From positions 310,001 through 374,000 of the forward strand of contig NZ_LFNF01000003.1 of NCBI RefSeq assembly GCF_001045445.1: a stretch of DNA of 64,000 nucleotides. The letters are read 5' to 3'. Below the pieces are notes generated by a model, which saw only the letters and a list, made by a program, of their open reading frames with translations, did no database searches and was not told where the DNA came from. The position numbers and the translations under genes are program-made. The stretch is from Chryseobacterium sp. BLS98. GTDB taxonomy: Bacteria > Bacteroidota > Bacteroidia > Flavobacteriales > Weeksellaceae. Positions 33,046 to 42,908 of the stretch are shown here, piece after piece (the stretch's first letter is position 1; every line of letters begins with the position of its first letter).

Positions 33046-33693
33046 ATGGAATTTCTTCAGGACCATTACACAGTACAAAACGAGCTGCTGCTGATACTCA
33101 TCTCCGTCCTTCTGGGACTGCTGATCGGTGCAGAACGTGAATACCGGAACAAATCAGCAGGGCTCCGTACCTTTATCCTGGTATGCTTCGGCTCTTGCTT
33201 ATTTACCATTCTTTCCATTAAAATAGGGGTACAGAATCCGGACCGTCTGGCTGCCAATATCATTACCGGGATCGGATTTCTGGGAGCCGGTGTTATTTTT
33301 AAAGGAGATAATAAAATAGAAGGGATCACAACTGCTACAACCATCTGGGCCACCGCTTCAATAGGGATGGCTGTTGGTTCCGGCTATGTTTACCTTTCAC
33401 TGCTGGGAACTGTTTTGGTACTTTTAATTCTGAATGCGCTTATTTATCTTCAGAATTTTATAGACAGCAGCCATAAGATCAGGGAATACATGATAACTGT
33501 TGAAGGATCTGAAGATATTAAGCATTTAGAACAAATATTTGAGGAACATCATCTGAAGTACTTTATGCTCAAGCTGCAGTATACCCAGGGAAATCTTTCC
33601 ATAACCTGGAGGCTTACCGGGAAAAATACAAGACATGATGAAGTCATAAAAAGCCTTATCAATGACTCTAAAATTACAGCCTATCAATTTTAA
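33046..33693 (+). CDS. MgtC/SapB-family membrane protein
   Basis: 215 residues. Four to five transmembrane helices cover ~12-145 and contain the MgtC family motifs: LLGLLIGAEREYRNKSAGLR, TGIGFLGAGVIFK and GITTATTIWATASIGMAVG. Residues ~150-215 form a small ACT-like cytoplasmic domain (YMITVEGSEDIKHLEQIFEE). In other bacteria MgtC proteins affect growth at low magnesium and membrane potential. The exact role here is unknown. A hairpin shared with the convergent gene follows. Confidence 0.88.
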   Translation: MEFLQDHYTVQNELLLILISVLLGLLIGAEREYRNKSAGLRTFILVCFGSCLFTILSIKIGVQNPDRLAANIITGIGFLGAGVIFKGDNKIEGITTATTIWATASIGMAVGSGYVYLSLLGTVLVLLILNALIYLQNFIDSSHKIREYMITVEGSEDIKHLEQIFEEHHLKYFMLKLQYTQGNLSITWRLTGKNTRHDEVIKSLINDSKITAYQF

Positions 33694-33701
33694 GCCAAAA
33701 C

Positions 33702-33732
33702 AAAAAATAAAGACCCAGAGCCTTTATTTTTT
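33702..33732. terminator. Bidirectional terminator between the mgtC-family and nlpE-like genes
   Basis: 11-bp stem AAAAAATAAAG / CTTTATTTTTT with a 9-base loop. The right arm contains the stop codon of the minus-strand gene. Confidence 0.7.
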
Positions 33733-34212
33733 CTTGAAAACATACAGATTTTTATTCGGACCTGTTATTTCTTTACCGTCCATATCCAGCTGAATAAGAA
33801 CATTTTCACCTACTTTATATTTATAGCCGGCACTTTTTCCTTTTAAGGTAATGATGCTTCCTGCAGCATCCCATTCAAAGGTTCCTTTATCCTGGTTTTT
33901 TGAGTTTCTTTCCAGATACTCCTCCGTAATGCTGAACGTTTTATCATTGTTAATGGTAAGAGAGGTTTTAATTCCGGGACAGTCTGCACACGGAACCACG
34001 GCTTCGTAAGTTCCCGGCCAGTCAAGAGCATTTTCCGAAGTATCACCTGGAGCGGTAGGAGTTGCTTTGGCAATGCTGTCAGAAGGTGTAGTTTGTACAG
34101 TTGCGGAATCCGTTGTAGCATCTGTAGTTTCAGTAGTTTTTTCTTTAGGGTTACACGATGCTAAAAATGCAGCCGATGCAATTCCCAGAATGAAAATTTT
34201 GCTATTCATCAT
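33724..34212 (-). CDS. NlpE-like copper/envelope-stress lipoprotein
   Basis: 162 residues from ATG 34212 (34209 is equally possible). A start at 34269 would add 19 residues before the lipoprotein signal and is rejected. The lipobox is FLASC. A Thr/Ser-rich linker precedes the NlpE N-terminal domain (WPGTYEAVVPCADCPGIKTS, LTINNDKTFSITEEYLERNS, FEWDAAGSIITLKG), which contains the CADC cysteine pair. In Enterobacteria NlpE senses surface contact and misfolded lipoproteins through Cpx; Cpx is not evident here. It resembles the many single-domain NlpE proteins of Bacteroidota. Confidence 0.85.
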   Translation of the reverse strand: MMNSKIFILGIASAAFLASCNPKEKTTETTDATTDSATVQTTPSDSIAKATPTAPGDTSENALDWPGTYEAVVPCADCPGIKTSLTINNDKTFSITEEYLERNSKNQDKGTFEWDAAGSIITLKGKSAGYKYKVGENVLIQLDMDGKEITGPNKNLYVFKKK

Positions 34213-34307
34213 GATGAGGTAATTTAGATATATTAATAATTTAAGTGCTTTATTTGAAACAAAAACCAAGCCATAGAAGGGCGTTGGAGGGATGTAGAGT
34301 TTGAGGC

Positions 34308-34464
34308 TTTGAGAGCTTAATTTATGTTGCTAGATGCCAGTTGCCAGTTAAATGATTGAGGAAACAGTCTGAAATCTGAAATCTCACATTTGAAGCCTTG
34401 GCTCTTGATTCTTGGCTATTACTCAAATTCACCATTCACTTGCGAAGCAAAATTCACTATTCAC
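34308..34464 (+). repeat. Dispersed ~190-bp intergenic repeat, shortened copy
   Basis: It shares GAGAGCTTAATTTATGTTGC, TCTGAAATCTGAAATCTCAC and CACTTGCGAAGCAAAATTCA with 44872-45052. The heptamer run in the middle is shorter. More degenerate CTTGACTC-like sequence continues to ~34560. The whole gap 34270-34642 holds no gene. Confidence 0.8.
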
Positions 34465-34642
34465 ATATTCCAACTCAATCTCAACCTTAGCCTCATGTCT
34501 TAAGTCTAGCATCTGAAATCTTGGTTCTTGACTCTAGATTCTGGGCTCTAAATTTTCAACTCTTCATCCCTGCCACTATATTTCCTCACCCACGTAAGGC
34601 ATATGTACAATATTCTTTGTAAATTGGGGCAAAATTTTGATT

Positions 34643-36781
34643 ATGACAAAAAAGATACTTTTATCTGTATTTCTTTTGCCGGCTGCAATGGCATTTGCGC
34701 AACAATATGGAGGAATGTGGATTCCTACAGAGCTGAATGAAAAGGAAATGAAGGATTTGGGAATGAAGATTTCTGCCAAAGACATTTTCAATACCCAGAA
34801 ACCAAGCATAAAGGATGCAGTGGTACAGTTTAACGGCGGGTGTACGGCAGAGATCATTTCACCTAAAGGATTATTACTGACTAACCACCACTGTGGATAC
34901 GGACAGATCCAGGCACATTCCACGGTTCAGAATGATCTTCTTTCCAATGGATTCTGGGCTAAAAATCCTGAAGGAGAACTTCCGAATCCGGGAGTAAAAG
35001 TAGACTTCATTGTAGATATCAAGGAAGTGACAGATCAGATTCTGGAAGGGACAGATAACCTTGTAGAGCCTGAACTGACCAAAAAAATCAATAAAAATAT
35101 CGAGGTTTATAAAAACTCTCAGAAGATAGAATCTTACCAGTCAATCATTGTAAAATCAATGTATTACGGTAACAAATACTACGCTTTTACCACGGAAACC
35201 TACAAAGATATCCGTCTGGTTGGGGCACCGCCTCAAAGCATAGGGAAATTCGGAAGTGACACGGACAACTGGGTTTGGCCCAGACATACCGGAGATTTCT
35301 CCATGTTCAGAATTTATGCAGGGAAAGACAACAAGCCTGCAGAATATTCAAAAGACAACGTTCCTTATGTTCCGAAGCACTACCTTCCCGTTTCTATAAA
35401 AGATAAGGCTGAAAACGATTTTACATTCGTATTCGGATTCCCGGGAAAAACTACTGAGTATCTTCCTGCAGTAGCGGTAGAAAAGATCATGACCGATATA
35501 GATCCTGCAAGGATCGCCGTACGTGAAGTAGCCTTGAAAACGCTGGACGAGAAAATGCGTACAGACAGCGAAACCCGCATTAAATATGCTTCAAAATATG
35601 CTTCAGTAGCCAATTACTGGAAAAAGTGGATTGGTGAGGTAGAAGGCTTGAAAAAGTCGAATGCAGTAGAGAAAAAAGTAATGTACGAAGGTTCTCTGGT
35701 TGCCAAAAACCATGAGATTAAAGCTACTTTGGATCAGCTGAATAAACTCTACAACGACCAGGCCCCTTACGCATTGAACAATGCTTATTATACAGAAGTT
35801 GTAAGAAACGCTGAAACATTGAAGCTTGCAGGAGATTATTACGACTATATAGCTTCTGTTGAGGCCGGTAAAATGGACGATAAGGATCTTACCAAATTAA
35901 AAACAAAACTAACCTCTTTCTACAAAGATTACAGCGCTGAGCTAGATGCCAAAGTGACGGCAAAGTTACTGGCTTTATATGCCAATAAAACAGCTCCACA
36001 GTTCCTGCCTGCTGGTTTTGCCAAGTACAAGGACGAGAACCAGAATATCCCAATGATTGAAGAAATGTCTAAAAATTCAATTATCACAGGAAGAAGCCAG
36101 GTCAATGGGGCTGCTCTGAACGGAGATATTGAGAAAGCATTCTCTAATCAGGACAAGCTGATCAAAACCTTGAAAAAAGATCCTGTTTATCAGCTGTATG
36201 TTTCCATGAAAGAAACATATATGAAAAATGCGGATCCTCAGTTTACCTCACTTCAGGGGAAAATTGATGATCTTCAGAAAAAATTTATGGCCCAGCAGAT
36301 GGCAACCGATAAAGACAGGAAATTCTTCCCGGATGCCAACTCTACGCTTCGTGTAACGTACGGAAAAGTAAAAGGTTCCACACCAAGAGATGCCGTTTCT
36401 TATGGCTACCAGACCCATCTTGCAGGAGTAATGGAAAAATATGTTCCGGGCGATTATGAATTTGATGTTCCTAAAAAACTGATTGATCTTTACAACAAAA
36501 AAGATTACAGCATTTATAAAGATAAAACAGGTGATGTTCCTGTAGGATTCACCGCTACCAACCATACTACCGGAGGGAATTCAGGAAGCCCTGCACTGGA
36601 TGCCAATGGGAACCTTGTGGGACTGAATTTCGACAGACAGTGGGAAGGTACAATGAGTGACATCAACTACGACCCGCGTTTCAGCCGAAACATCATGGTA
36701 GATACCAAATACATCCTTTTTATTATCGATAAATATGCCGATTCCAAATGGCTGATCGACGAAATGAAGGTGATAAAATAA
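34643..36781 (+). CDS. S46-family dipeptidyl-peptidase, DPP11-like (Asp/Glu-specific)
   Basis: 712 residues from the ATG at 34643, six bases after an in-frame TTG. The signal peptide (LSVFLLPAAMAFAQ) sends it to the periplasm. The S46 fold has the catalytic His motif TNHHCGYG at 80-87 and the nucleophile Ser647 in TTGGNSGSPALD. The residue 18 positions after the nucleophile is Arg665 (NFDRQWEG). In the P. gingivalis enzymes this position is Arg in DPP11 (acidic P1) and Gly in DPP7 (hydrophobic P1). The family supplies dipeptides for amino-acid-fermenting or proteolytic growth. It is monocistronic. Confidence 0.9.
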   Translation: MTKKILLSVFLLPAAMAFAQQYGGMWIPTELNEKEMKDLGMKISAKDIFNTQKPSIKDAVVQFNGGCTAEIISPKGLLLTNHHCGYGQIQAHSTVQNDLLSNGFWAKNPEGELPNPGVKVDFIVDIKEVTDQILEGTDNLVEPELTKKINKNIEVYKNSQKIESYQSIIVKSMYYGNKYYAFTTETYKDIRLVGAPPQSIGKFGSDTDNWVWPRHTGDFSMFRIYAGKDNKPAEYSKDNVPYVPKHYLPVSIKDKAENDFTFVFGFPGKTTEYLPAVAVEKIMTDIDPARIAVREVALKTLDEKMRTDSETRIKYASKYASVANYWKKWIGEVEGLKKSNAVEKKVMYEGSLVAKNHEIKATLDQLNKLYNDQAPYALNNAYYTEVVRNAETLKLAGDYYDYIASVEAGKMDDKDLTKLKTKLTSFYKDYSAELDAKVTAKLLALYANKTAPQFLPAGFAKYKDENQNIPMIEEMSKNSIITGRSQVNGAALNGDIEKAFSNQDKLIKTLKKDPVYQLYVSMKETYMKNADPQFTSLQGKIDDLQKKFMAQQMATDKDRKFFPDANSTLRVTYGKVKGSTPRDAVSYGYQTHLAGVMEKYVPGDYEFDVPKKLIDLYNKKDYSIYKDKTGDVPVGFTATNHTTGGNSGSPALDANGNLVGLNFDRQWEGTMSDINYDPRFSRNIMVDTKYILFIIDKYADSKWLIDEMKVIK

Positions 36782-36850
36782 GACATAAAAACCATACCTT
36801 TAAGAATCTATTTGAATACATTTTGAATAGATTCTTTTTATTTAACAGAG

Positions 36851-37849
36851 ATGAAAGATAAGATCATCAGTATGCTGGCAGCCTTTGAGACAGAAAACAT
36901 CGGAAAGTCTTTTCCGCTGGACTATTGTCTGCCCGTATATCACTGTGTTTCTGATGAAAATTTACCACACATTCAACACATCATTCAGTATAAAAACACA
37001 AAGCAGTTTGAAGAAGATCTGGACTGTCTTTCAAAACATTTCCAGTTTGTCAGCTGGTCAGAATTTAAAGACTTTGTGAAGGGGAATTTTAAGCCTCAGA
37101 AAAAGATAGCCCTGCTTACATTTGATGATGGTTTCAGAGAATTTTATGATATTGTACTTCCTGTTCTGGAACGGAAAGGGATCTATTCCTGTAACTTTGT
37201 AAATCCTGCTTTTATTGATAATCAGGAACTGATGTTCAGATGTAAAGCGAGCTTAATCATTGATGCAGCAGAAAAGATACGAATAACAGATCCGGAAATC
37301 TACAGAATGCTTTCCCTGGAAAATCCATCAAAAGAAGATTTTAAACAACAGGTTTTAAAGATCATTTATCACAAAAGAGATTTGCTGGACAAACTGATTG
37401 AAAGAATGGAAATTGATTGCAATGAATATTTAAAAGAGTACACTCCTTACCTCACAACAGCCCAGCTAAAGACACTCACACAAAAAGGGTATGGAATTTC
37501 ATCCCACAGCTGGGATCATCCAAAATATGGTGAACTTTCATTGAAAGAACAGATGGAAACTACAGACCGGACCTTTAATTATTTGAAAGAAAACGATTTT
37601 ATGTATGAGAGCTTTGCGTTTCCGTTCACAGATTTTGGGGTAAAGAAAGAGTTTTTTGATGAGTTATTTAAAAATGAAGAACTATTTTGCTGTTTCGGAA
37701 GCGCAGGGGCAAAATTAGATAGTGTAGAAAGGCTTTTTCACAGGATTCCGATGGAAATAGGGGCAAGTGCAGAAGAAATATTAAAAAAAGAAACGGCTTA
37801 TTTCAGATTGAAAAAAATAATCAACAAAAATAAAATAGTGAGAAAATGA
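36851..37849 (+). CDS. Polysaccharide deacetylase (NodB/CE4 family)
   Basis: 332 residues without a signal peptide. NodB motif 1 is LLTFDDGFREFYD (Asp92, Asp93). The metal-binding H-x3-H is His219/His223 in SSHSWDHPKYG. The catalytic region continues with SFAFPFTDFGVKKE. CE4 enzymes remove acetyl groups from polysaccharide sugars. The stop overlaps the next start by four bases (ATGA), so the acetyltransferase-like neighbour is translationally coupled. The pair may modify an exopolysaccharide or lipopolysaccharide intermediate in the cytoplasm. The sugar substrate is not visible. Confidence 0.85.
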   Translation: MKDKIISMLAAFETENIGKSFPLDYCLPVYHCVSDENLPHIQHIIQYKNTKQFEEDLDCLSKHFQFVSWSEFKDFVKGNFKPQKKIALLTFDDGFREFYDIVLPVLERKGIYSCNFVNPAFIDNQELMFRCKASLIIDAAEKIRITDPEIYRMLSLENPSKEDFKQQVLKIIYHKRDLLDKLIERMEIDCNEYLKEYTPYLTTAQLKTLTQKGYGISSHSWDHPKYGELSLKEQMETTDRTFNYLKENDFMYESFAFPFTDFGVKKEFFDELFKNEELFCCFGSAGAKLDSVERLFHRIPMEIGASAEEILKKETAYFRLKKIINKNKIVRK

Positions 37850-38928
37850 CAGAGCTGAAGACATTTAATAAAAAACAACTGGAAAATTTCGTTTCTTCAG
37901 GAGATTTCAGCAGCTTTGATTTTCTTCCCATTTCAGCACACCGGGCCAAATCCCAGATCAGGAACCTGAAGGCGCTGGATGATCAGACGCTTTTGGTTCT
38001 GGCTTTTTACGACGGGAAATTGGCAGGATATGTCGGTTGTTTTCCCGATAATTATTTAATCGACGGAGAAATATTCCATTATGCGTGGCTGAGTACCCTT
38101 TTTGTGAGCGAAGAATTCCGTGGGAAAAGAATTGCAAAAGCTTTGCTGAATAAGATGTTCGAAGAATATGACGGCAACATCATCGCAACAGAATTTACCA
38201 AAGAGGCAGAAGCCTTATACAATATGCTGGGCGTTTTCGAATATGTTTATCCAAAAGCAGGAAAAAGGTATTATTTCCGCTCAGATGCAGCGGGTATTAT
38301 TCCTGAAAAGAAGCCTCGGACAAAGGCGCTGGGCCCTCTTTTCCAGGTGGCTGATGCAGTTGTTAATTCCTTAATTTCAGTAAAAAATTCAACTGTAAAA
38401 AAGCCTCAATTCAGGTTTGAAACCCTTGATCATATTGATGCTGAAAGCTCAGAATTGTTGTCAAAATTCCAGAGCAAAAGAAGCGCGGATGAAATTAATG
38501 TATTTATAAAAAATCCCTGGGTACTGGAAGGTAAGAAAAAAGATGATCATTACCTGTTTTCAAGTTATGCTGAGGTTTTTAAATATATTTGGGTGAAAAT
38601 CTATGATGACAAAAATACTTTGATAACGGGTTCACTGCTGCAGCTCAGGGACGGAAACCTTAAGATTCCCTATCTGTTTTCGGAAACTTCCGGTTTAGAC
38701 CGTTTTATTGAATTTCTCAGCTATTTTATTGTCACAAATAAAGTGAAGACCTTAACCAGCTACCAGAAAGAGCTCAATAAAAAGCTGGATGAATCTAAAA
38801 AATTCCCAAAGATTTACGAACGTAATTTTGAGAGAAGATATATGTTTCACAAACTTCTGATCCAACATCTTCCTGAAGGATTTGATCCCCGGTATCAGGA
38901 TGGTGATGGAGATTGTATGATGACATAA
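37846..38928 (+). CDS. GNAT-family acetyltransferase coupled to the NodB protein
   Basis: 360 residues. The GNAT domain lies at ~40-140: LLVLAFYDGKLAGYVGCFPD, AWLSTLFVSEEFRGKRIAKA (acetyl-CoA-binding R/Q-x-x-G-x-A loop as E-F-R-G-K-R-I-A) and AEALYNMLGVFEYVYPK. The C-terminal ~200 residues form a second domain that I do not recognise, possibly a second diverged GNAT fold (HYLFSSYAEVFKYIWVKIYD). This layout occurs in enzymes acting on sugar nucleotides or surface-polysaccharide precursors. The four-base overlap with the deacetylase supports a shared pathway. Confidence 0.75.
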   Translation: MTELKTFNKKQLENFVSSGDFSSFDFLPISAHRAKSQIRNLKALDDQTLLVLAFYDGKLAGYVGCFPDNYLIDGEIFHYAWLSTLFVSEEFRGKRIAKALLNKMFEEYDGNIIATEFTKEAEALYNMLGVFEYVYPKAGKRYYFRSDAAGIIPEKKPRTKALGPLFQVADAVVNSLISVKNSTVKKPQFRFETLDHIDAESSELLSKFQSKRSADEINVFIKNPWVLEGKKKDDHYLFSSYAEVFKYIWVKIYDDKNTLITGSLLQLRDGNLKIPYLFSETSGLDRFIEFLSYFIVTNKVKTLTSYQKELNKKLDESKKFPKIYERNFERRYMFHKLLIQHLPEGFDPRYQDGDGDCMMT

Positions 38929-39020
38929 CCGTAAAGAAGTTTAATATTAAATATAGATTTTCCCTCTTGAAAAATAAATTTCAATTGCATTGATCTATGT
39001 AACTTTAACAAAAACTTCTT

Positions 39021-39815
39021 ATGAAAAGTAATACCCTCAGAATGTGCACGGAATGCGGAACACAATATCCAGACAGTTATCCCGGAAATGTATGCATTAT
39101 TTGTGAAGATGAGCGGCAGTCTGTACCACAGAGCGGGCAATCCTGGACCACTCATGATAAGCTGTTGGAAAAGCACAGCGTTAAAATCAAAAAAATAAAC
39201 GATAACCTCTATGAGTTTACGGTAAATCCAAGGTTTTCCATAGGCCAGCGGGCTCTTTTTATAATTTCTGAAAACGGGAATATCATGTGGGACTGTATTC
39301 CTTTGCTGGATGAAGGTGTCATTGAGTTTATTAAATCAAAAGGGGGACTCAGGAAAATTGCCCTTTCGCATCCCCATTATTATTCCATCATGAGAATGTG
39401 GGCAGAGACTTTTGATTGCTCAGTTCTTATTCATGAAAAAGATAAAGAATGGGTTGTTAACGGCGGAAATTCTGTAGAATATTGGAGCGGTGATCAGACA
39501 GAGCTTTGGAACGGCCTTAAAATACATAATATCGGCGGTCATTTTGATGGCAGCTCTGTTATTGAAATCCCCTGGATGAATGAAAAAGGAACACTGTTAA
39601 TCGGTGACACAATGTATCTTTCCCCTTCATTAAAACATTTTGCTGTCATGAGAAGCTATCCCAACCGCATTCCTTTACCCCTGAGTGAAATTAAGAAAAT
39701 TGAAAAGCGATTTGAAAATATAAATTTTGATGCGATCTATGGTTTTTACTCTTATCAGAATGTAGAAAAAGAAGCGAAAGAAATCCTTCGCAGTTCTTTT
39801 TCCAGATATCAATAA
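39021..39815 (+). CDS. Metallo-beta-lactamase-fold protein with N-terminal zinc ribbon
   Basis: 264 residues. Cys9-x2-Cys12 and Cys25-x2-Cys28 (RMCTECGTQY, NVCIICED) make a rubredoxin-like zinc ribbon. The rest is MBL-like: ALFIISENGNIMWDCIPLLD, IALSHPHYYSIMRMW, IGGHFDGSSVIEIPW, TLLIGDTMYLS. The usual HxHxDH motif is degenerate: it reads HPHYYS, lacking the Asp and His that bind the second metal. The enzyme may bind one metal or have a different reaction. Substrate unknown. A bidirectional terminator follows. Confidence 0.75.
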   Translation: MKSNTLRMCTECGTQYPDSYPGNVCIICEDERQSVPQSGQSWTTHDKLLEKHSVKIKKINDNLYEFTVNPRFSIGQRALFIISENGNIMWDCIPLLDEGVIEFIKSKGGLRKIALSHPHYYSIMRMWAETFDCSVLIHEKDKEWVVNGGNSVEYWSGDQTELWNGLKIHNIGGHFDGSSVIEIPWMNEKGTLLIGDTMYLSPSLKHFAVMRSYPNRIPLPLSEIKKIEKRFENINFDAIYGFYSYQNVEKEAKEILRSSFSRYQ

Positions 39816-39845
39816 AAAAAATCGAGAACTATTCTCGATTTTTTT
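39814..39845. terminator. Bidirectional intrinsic terminator
   Basis: Stem AAAATCGAGAA / TTCTCGATTTT with a CTA loop and long A- and T-runs on either side. It serves the MBL-fold gene and the convergent M16 peptidase gene. Confidence 0.9.
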
Positions 39846-39863
39846 ATTCAGTATATTCTTAGA

Positions 39864-42731
39864 TTAATGCCCGAAAATTTCTTTTAATGTTAATTCTTTA
39901 AAGGCTCCCATCTGGTTTACAGCCTCCATGTCCAGATTCTCTTTTTTGCCGATAATAGCGGTGTTAAAATGGATCGGTTTAATCTCTGTTTGGTAGAATT
40001 CCTTAAGGTCTTCAAATTTCAGATTTTTAATCTGTGCATAGATATCTTTTCTGAAATCATGATAAATTCCAAGTTTTTTCAGGCGTAATGTATTGAAAAA
40101 TATATTGTTCCGGGTAATTCTGGTGGATGCAATCTGTTTCAAGGCTGCATTTTTAGCATTTTCAAACTGGATAGGAACTTCGGGAAGCTCATTCATCAGC
40201 TCACTCATCGTGTTTACAGCAATCTGGAGCTTATCCGGCTGTGTTCCGATGTAAGTAGTGATATAATCAGGATGCCCCAGTTCAGAATTAGCCGCATAAG
40301 AAACATAAGCGGAATAAGCTAAACTTTTGCTTTCACGGATTTCCTGGAAAACAATAGATGAAAGCCCTCTTCCGAAATATTCATTGAAGACATTAATCTT
40401 TCCGAAGTTTGAAGTATTTACCTCATGTCCTCTTCCCACTTTGCTCATTTCCATCTGTACCATGTCATAATTCATGAAATAAACATTACCGCTGGTTTCA
40501 GGTTCAGGATATTGCTTAGGCTCAGGGATCTGAAAACTCACATTTTCTACATACTTTCCGATGTAATTCTTAAAGTTTTCAAGATCTTTTCCATAGAAAA
40601 ATATCTCGTAAGGATATTTGAAAAGATTCTTCATCCTGTCCGTAAATACTTCCGCATGACCAGCTTCAAGTTCCTCCTTCGAAATAATATCGGTATAGCG
40701 GGAGAAGCTGCCCAGTTTTGTATAATTGGTCAGTGCCGTCATAATGCGGTTCTTGTCTTTTTTCGTAGCCTGACGGTTTTCCAGAACAGTTTCTACAAAC
40801 TGCTGATAGATTTCCTGATCAGGTTTTACCTCATACATCCAGTGCTGAAGAAGACCAATTCCTTTTTCAATATTTTCTTCCAGCCCGCTGAGTGAAATCA
40901 GAAGCTGGTCATTGGTTGTTTTAAAATCATTACTGATCCCGATTTTGAAAAACTCTTTCTTCAAATCCTCGGGCGAAAGGTCTTCGGTTCCGAGGTACTG
41001 CAGAAGCTGTGTGGAAATTCCAAGATCCCTGTCGTTATCACTTCCAAAAGGGAAAATAAAGTGCACCTGGGCAATATCATTGTATTTATTGCGGACGAAA
41101 CTTAGCTTTTTATCCTTTATTGTATCTGTGAGAATTTCTTTCTTATAATCAATGAATTCCGGCTGTATATCATCTGTTTTTTCAGCAGTAATTTCCTTTA
41201 AAAACTCAGACTGGGCATCGCGGTTGATTTTAATTGGGGTAATTCCTGGATTTTCAACTCTTACCAACTGGTCATTTACTCCTTTTTCTTTATCAACCAC
41301 CACATAATTCTCCTTAAAAAATGCATTGGCAAAATTGACCACATCTTCTTTGGTGAAAGCCTGGTATTCATCCAGCTCATTCAGTTCCTGCTCCCAGGAT
41401 CTTCCTTTGATGTAGGTATCATAAAGGTTCGTGGCCAGTCCATCTGCTGTTTCAAGTCCTTTTAAACGCTGAAGCTTAAAATCGCTGATGATGGCGGGAA
41501 GCATCCAATCAGGAAAATCTCCTTTTTTGATTAATTCAAGTTGTTCCAGCACCATTTCTTTTGCTTCTTCTAAAGTCTGTGTTTCCTTTGGAACAGCTAC
41601 AATAGAAAAATATCCGTATTGCTTCAGGCCGACAGAGAATGCCTGTGCCCAAAGCATTCTTTGCGTCTGGTTGATATTAAGGTCAAGAAGGCCGGCTTCC
41701 CCTTTGTTACTGAGAATATTGGCTGTAATATCTGCCAGCATAGCCTCTCTGGTCCCATAACTGTCCGTTCTCCATGCTAACTGAACCCTTGGAGTGGTAG
41801 GACTTTTTACCGTCTTTTTTACAATTTCAGTTAAGGGCTGTTCAACCACAGGCGTTTTTTTCGGAAGCTCTTTGTAGGGAATGCTTCCAAAATACTGATC
41901 AACAAGCTGTATAGTCTCCTCAAAATCCAGATCTCCTACCAAAACCATGGCATAATTATTCGGAACGTAATATTCATCAAAATATTTATGGATTGCCTTC
42001 ATAGAAGGATTTTTCAGGTGCTCGGGCTTCCCGAGTGTTGTTTGCTGGCCGTTTGGATGGGTTGGAAAAAGAGCGCTCATCAGCTCATAATTCACAAGCC
42101 TTGAATCATTATCCTGCGCCCTGTTAAATTCCTCATATACCGATTCCAGCTCCGTATGGAAAAGACGTAACACAATCTCTGAAAACCTTTCTTTCTCTAT
42201 TTTAAGCCATTTTTCAAGCTCGTTATTAGGAATATTGTTTTTATAAACTGTTTCATCAAACCAGGTATGGGCATTCGTGCCGCTGGCTCCCAATGAAGAA
42301 ATAGCCTTATCATATTCATTGGCGATGGCATACTGGCTGGCATCTTGTGAAATGCTGTCTATTTTTTTATAGATTTCCTTCTTCTTATCAGGGTCCTGTT
42401 CAGCTTTATGCTCCTCATATAGGGCAGAAATCCGGTCAAGGAGCTCCTTTTCTTTTTCCCAGTTCTGAGTTCCTATTTTTGAGGTTCCTTTAAACATCAT
42501 ATGTTCAAGATAATGCGCAAGACCTGTATTGTCAGCCGGATCGTTATTGCTTCCGGTTCTCACAGGAATGTATGTCTGAATCCTCGGAGCATCGAAATTT
42601 TGGGCAAGAAAAACCTTTAAGCCATTCTTTAAAGTATAAATTCTTACCTTATTTTCGTCATTGGAAATGGTGATATATTCGTAGTTGTTTTTATCTGTAT
42701 GAACTGTTTCTTTGTATCTTTTGTCAATCAT
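39864..42731 (-). CDS. M16-family zinc metallopeptidase (insulinase/pitrilysin type)
   Basis: 955 residues with the M16 two-half architecture. The N-terminal half has the inverted zinc motif H-x-x-E-H in GLAHYLEHMMFKGT, and the third ligand in LESVYEEFNRAQDND. The second inactive-type halves follow, with the R-x-x-x-Y substrate-binding pair near the end (SLAYSAYVSYAANSELGHPD). No signal peptide is visible and an in-frame stop lies just upstream of the start, so the protein should be cytoplasmic, unlike many flavobacterial M16 pairs that are exported. It probably degrades peptides of intermediate size. It is convergent with the MBL-fold gene. Confidence 0.9.
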   Translation of the reverse strand: MIDKRYKETVHTDKNNYEYITISNDENKVRIYTLKNGLKVFLAQNFDAPRIQTYIPVRTGSNNDPADNTGLAHYLEHMMFKGTSKIGTQNWEKEKELLDRISALYEEHKAEQDPDKKKEIYKKIDSISQDASQYAIANEYDKAISSLGASGTNAHTWFDETVYKNNIPNNELEKWLKIEKERFSEIVLRLFHTELESVYEEFNRAQDNDSRLVNYELMSALFPTHPNGQQTTLGKPEHLKNPSMKAIHKYFDEYYVPNNYAMVLVGDLDFEETIQLVDQYFGSIPYKELPKKTPVVEQPLTEIVKKTVKSPTTPRVQLAWRTDSYGTREAMLADITANILSNKGEAGLLDLNINQTQRMLWAQAFSVGLKQYGYFSIVAVPKETQTLEEAKEMVLEQLELIKKGDFPDWMLPAIISDFKLQRLKGLETADGLATNLYDTYIKGRSWEQELNELDEYQAFTKEDVVNFANAFFKENYVVVDKEKGVNDQLVRVENPGITPIKINRDAQSEFLKEITAEKTDDIQPEFIDYKKEILTDTIKDKKLSFVRNKYNDIAQVHFIFPFGSDNDRDLGISTQLLQYLGTEDLSPEDLKKEFFKIGISNDFKTTNDQLLISLSGLEENIEKGIGLLQHWMYEVKPDQEIYQQFVETVLENRQATKKDKNRIMTALTNYTKLGSFSRYTDIISKEELEAGHAEVFTDRMKNLFKYPYEIFFYGKDLENFKNYIGKYVENVSFQIPEPKQYPEPETSGNVYFMNYDMVQMEMSKVGRGHEVNTSNFGKINVFNEYFGRGLSSIVFQEIRESKSLAYSAYVSYAANSELGHPDYITTYIGTQPDKLQIAVNTMSELMNELPEVPIQFENAKNAALKQIASTRITRNNIFFNTLRLKKLGIYHDFRKDIYAQIKNLKFEDLKEFYQTEIKPIHFNTAIIGKKENLDMEAVNQMGAFKELTLKEIFGH

Positions 42732-42908
42732 AAGCTAACTCATTTCATTCCTGAAAATCAGAATGCATTACAAATGTAAGGAATCAGGATAGAACAAACC
42801 CGAATTTCCTTAATATTGCATCTATAGTTTTGATTTATATCATATAAAAACATTATTTACATGATCAGATACTAAAACTATCCCGTAATTACTATTTTAC
42901 AAATTGAG

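Noticed and set aside
34308..34560. CTTGATTC-type tandem-looking units as a possible CRISPR or minisatellite
   Set aside because: Units are 7-9 bp, degenerate and without spacers; they belong to the dispersed intergenic repeat.
40425..41760. Long plus-strand frames opposite the M16 peptidase
   Set aside because: They lie wholly antisense to a well-supported gene and show no protein-like motifs.
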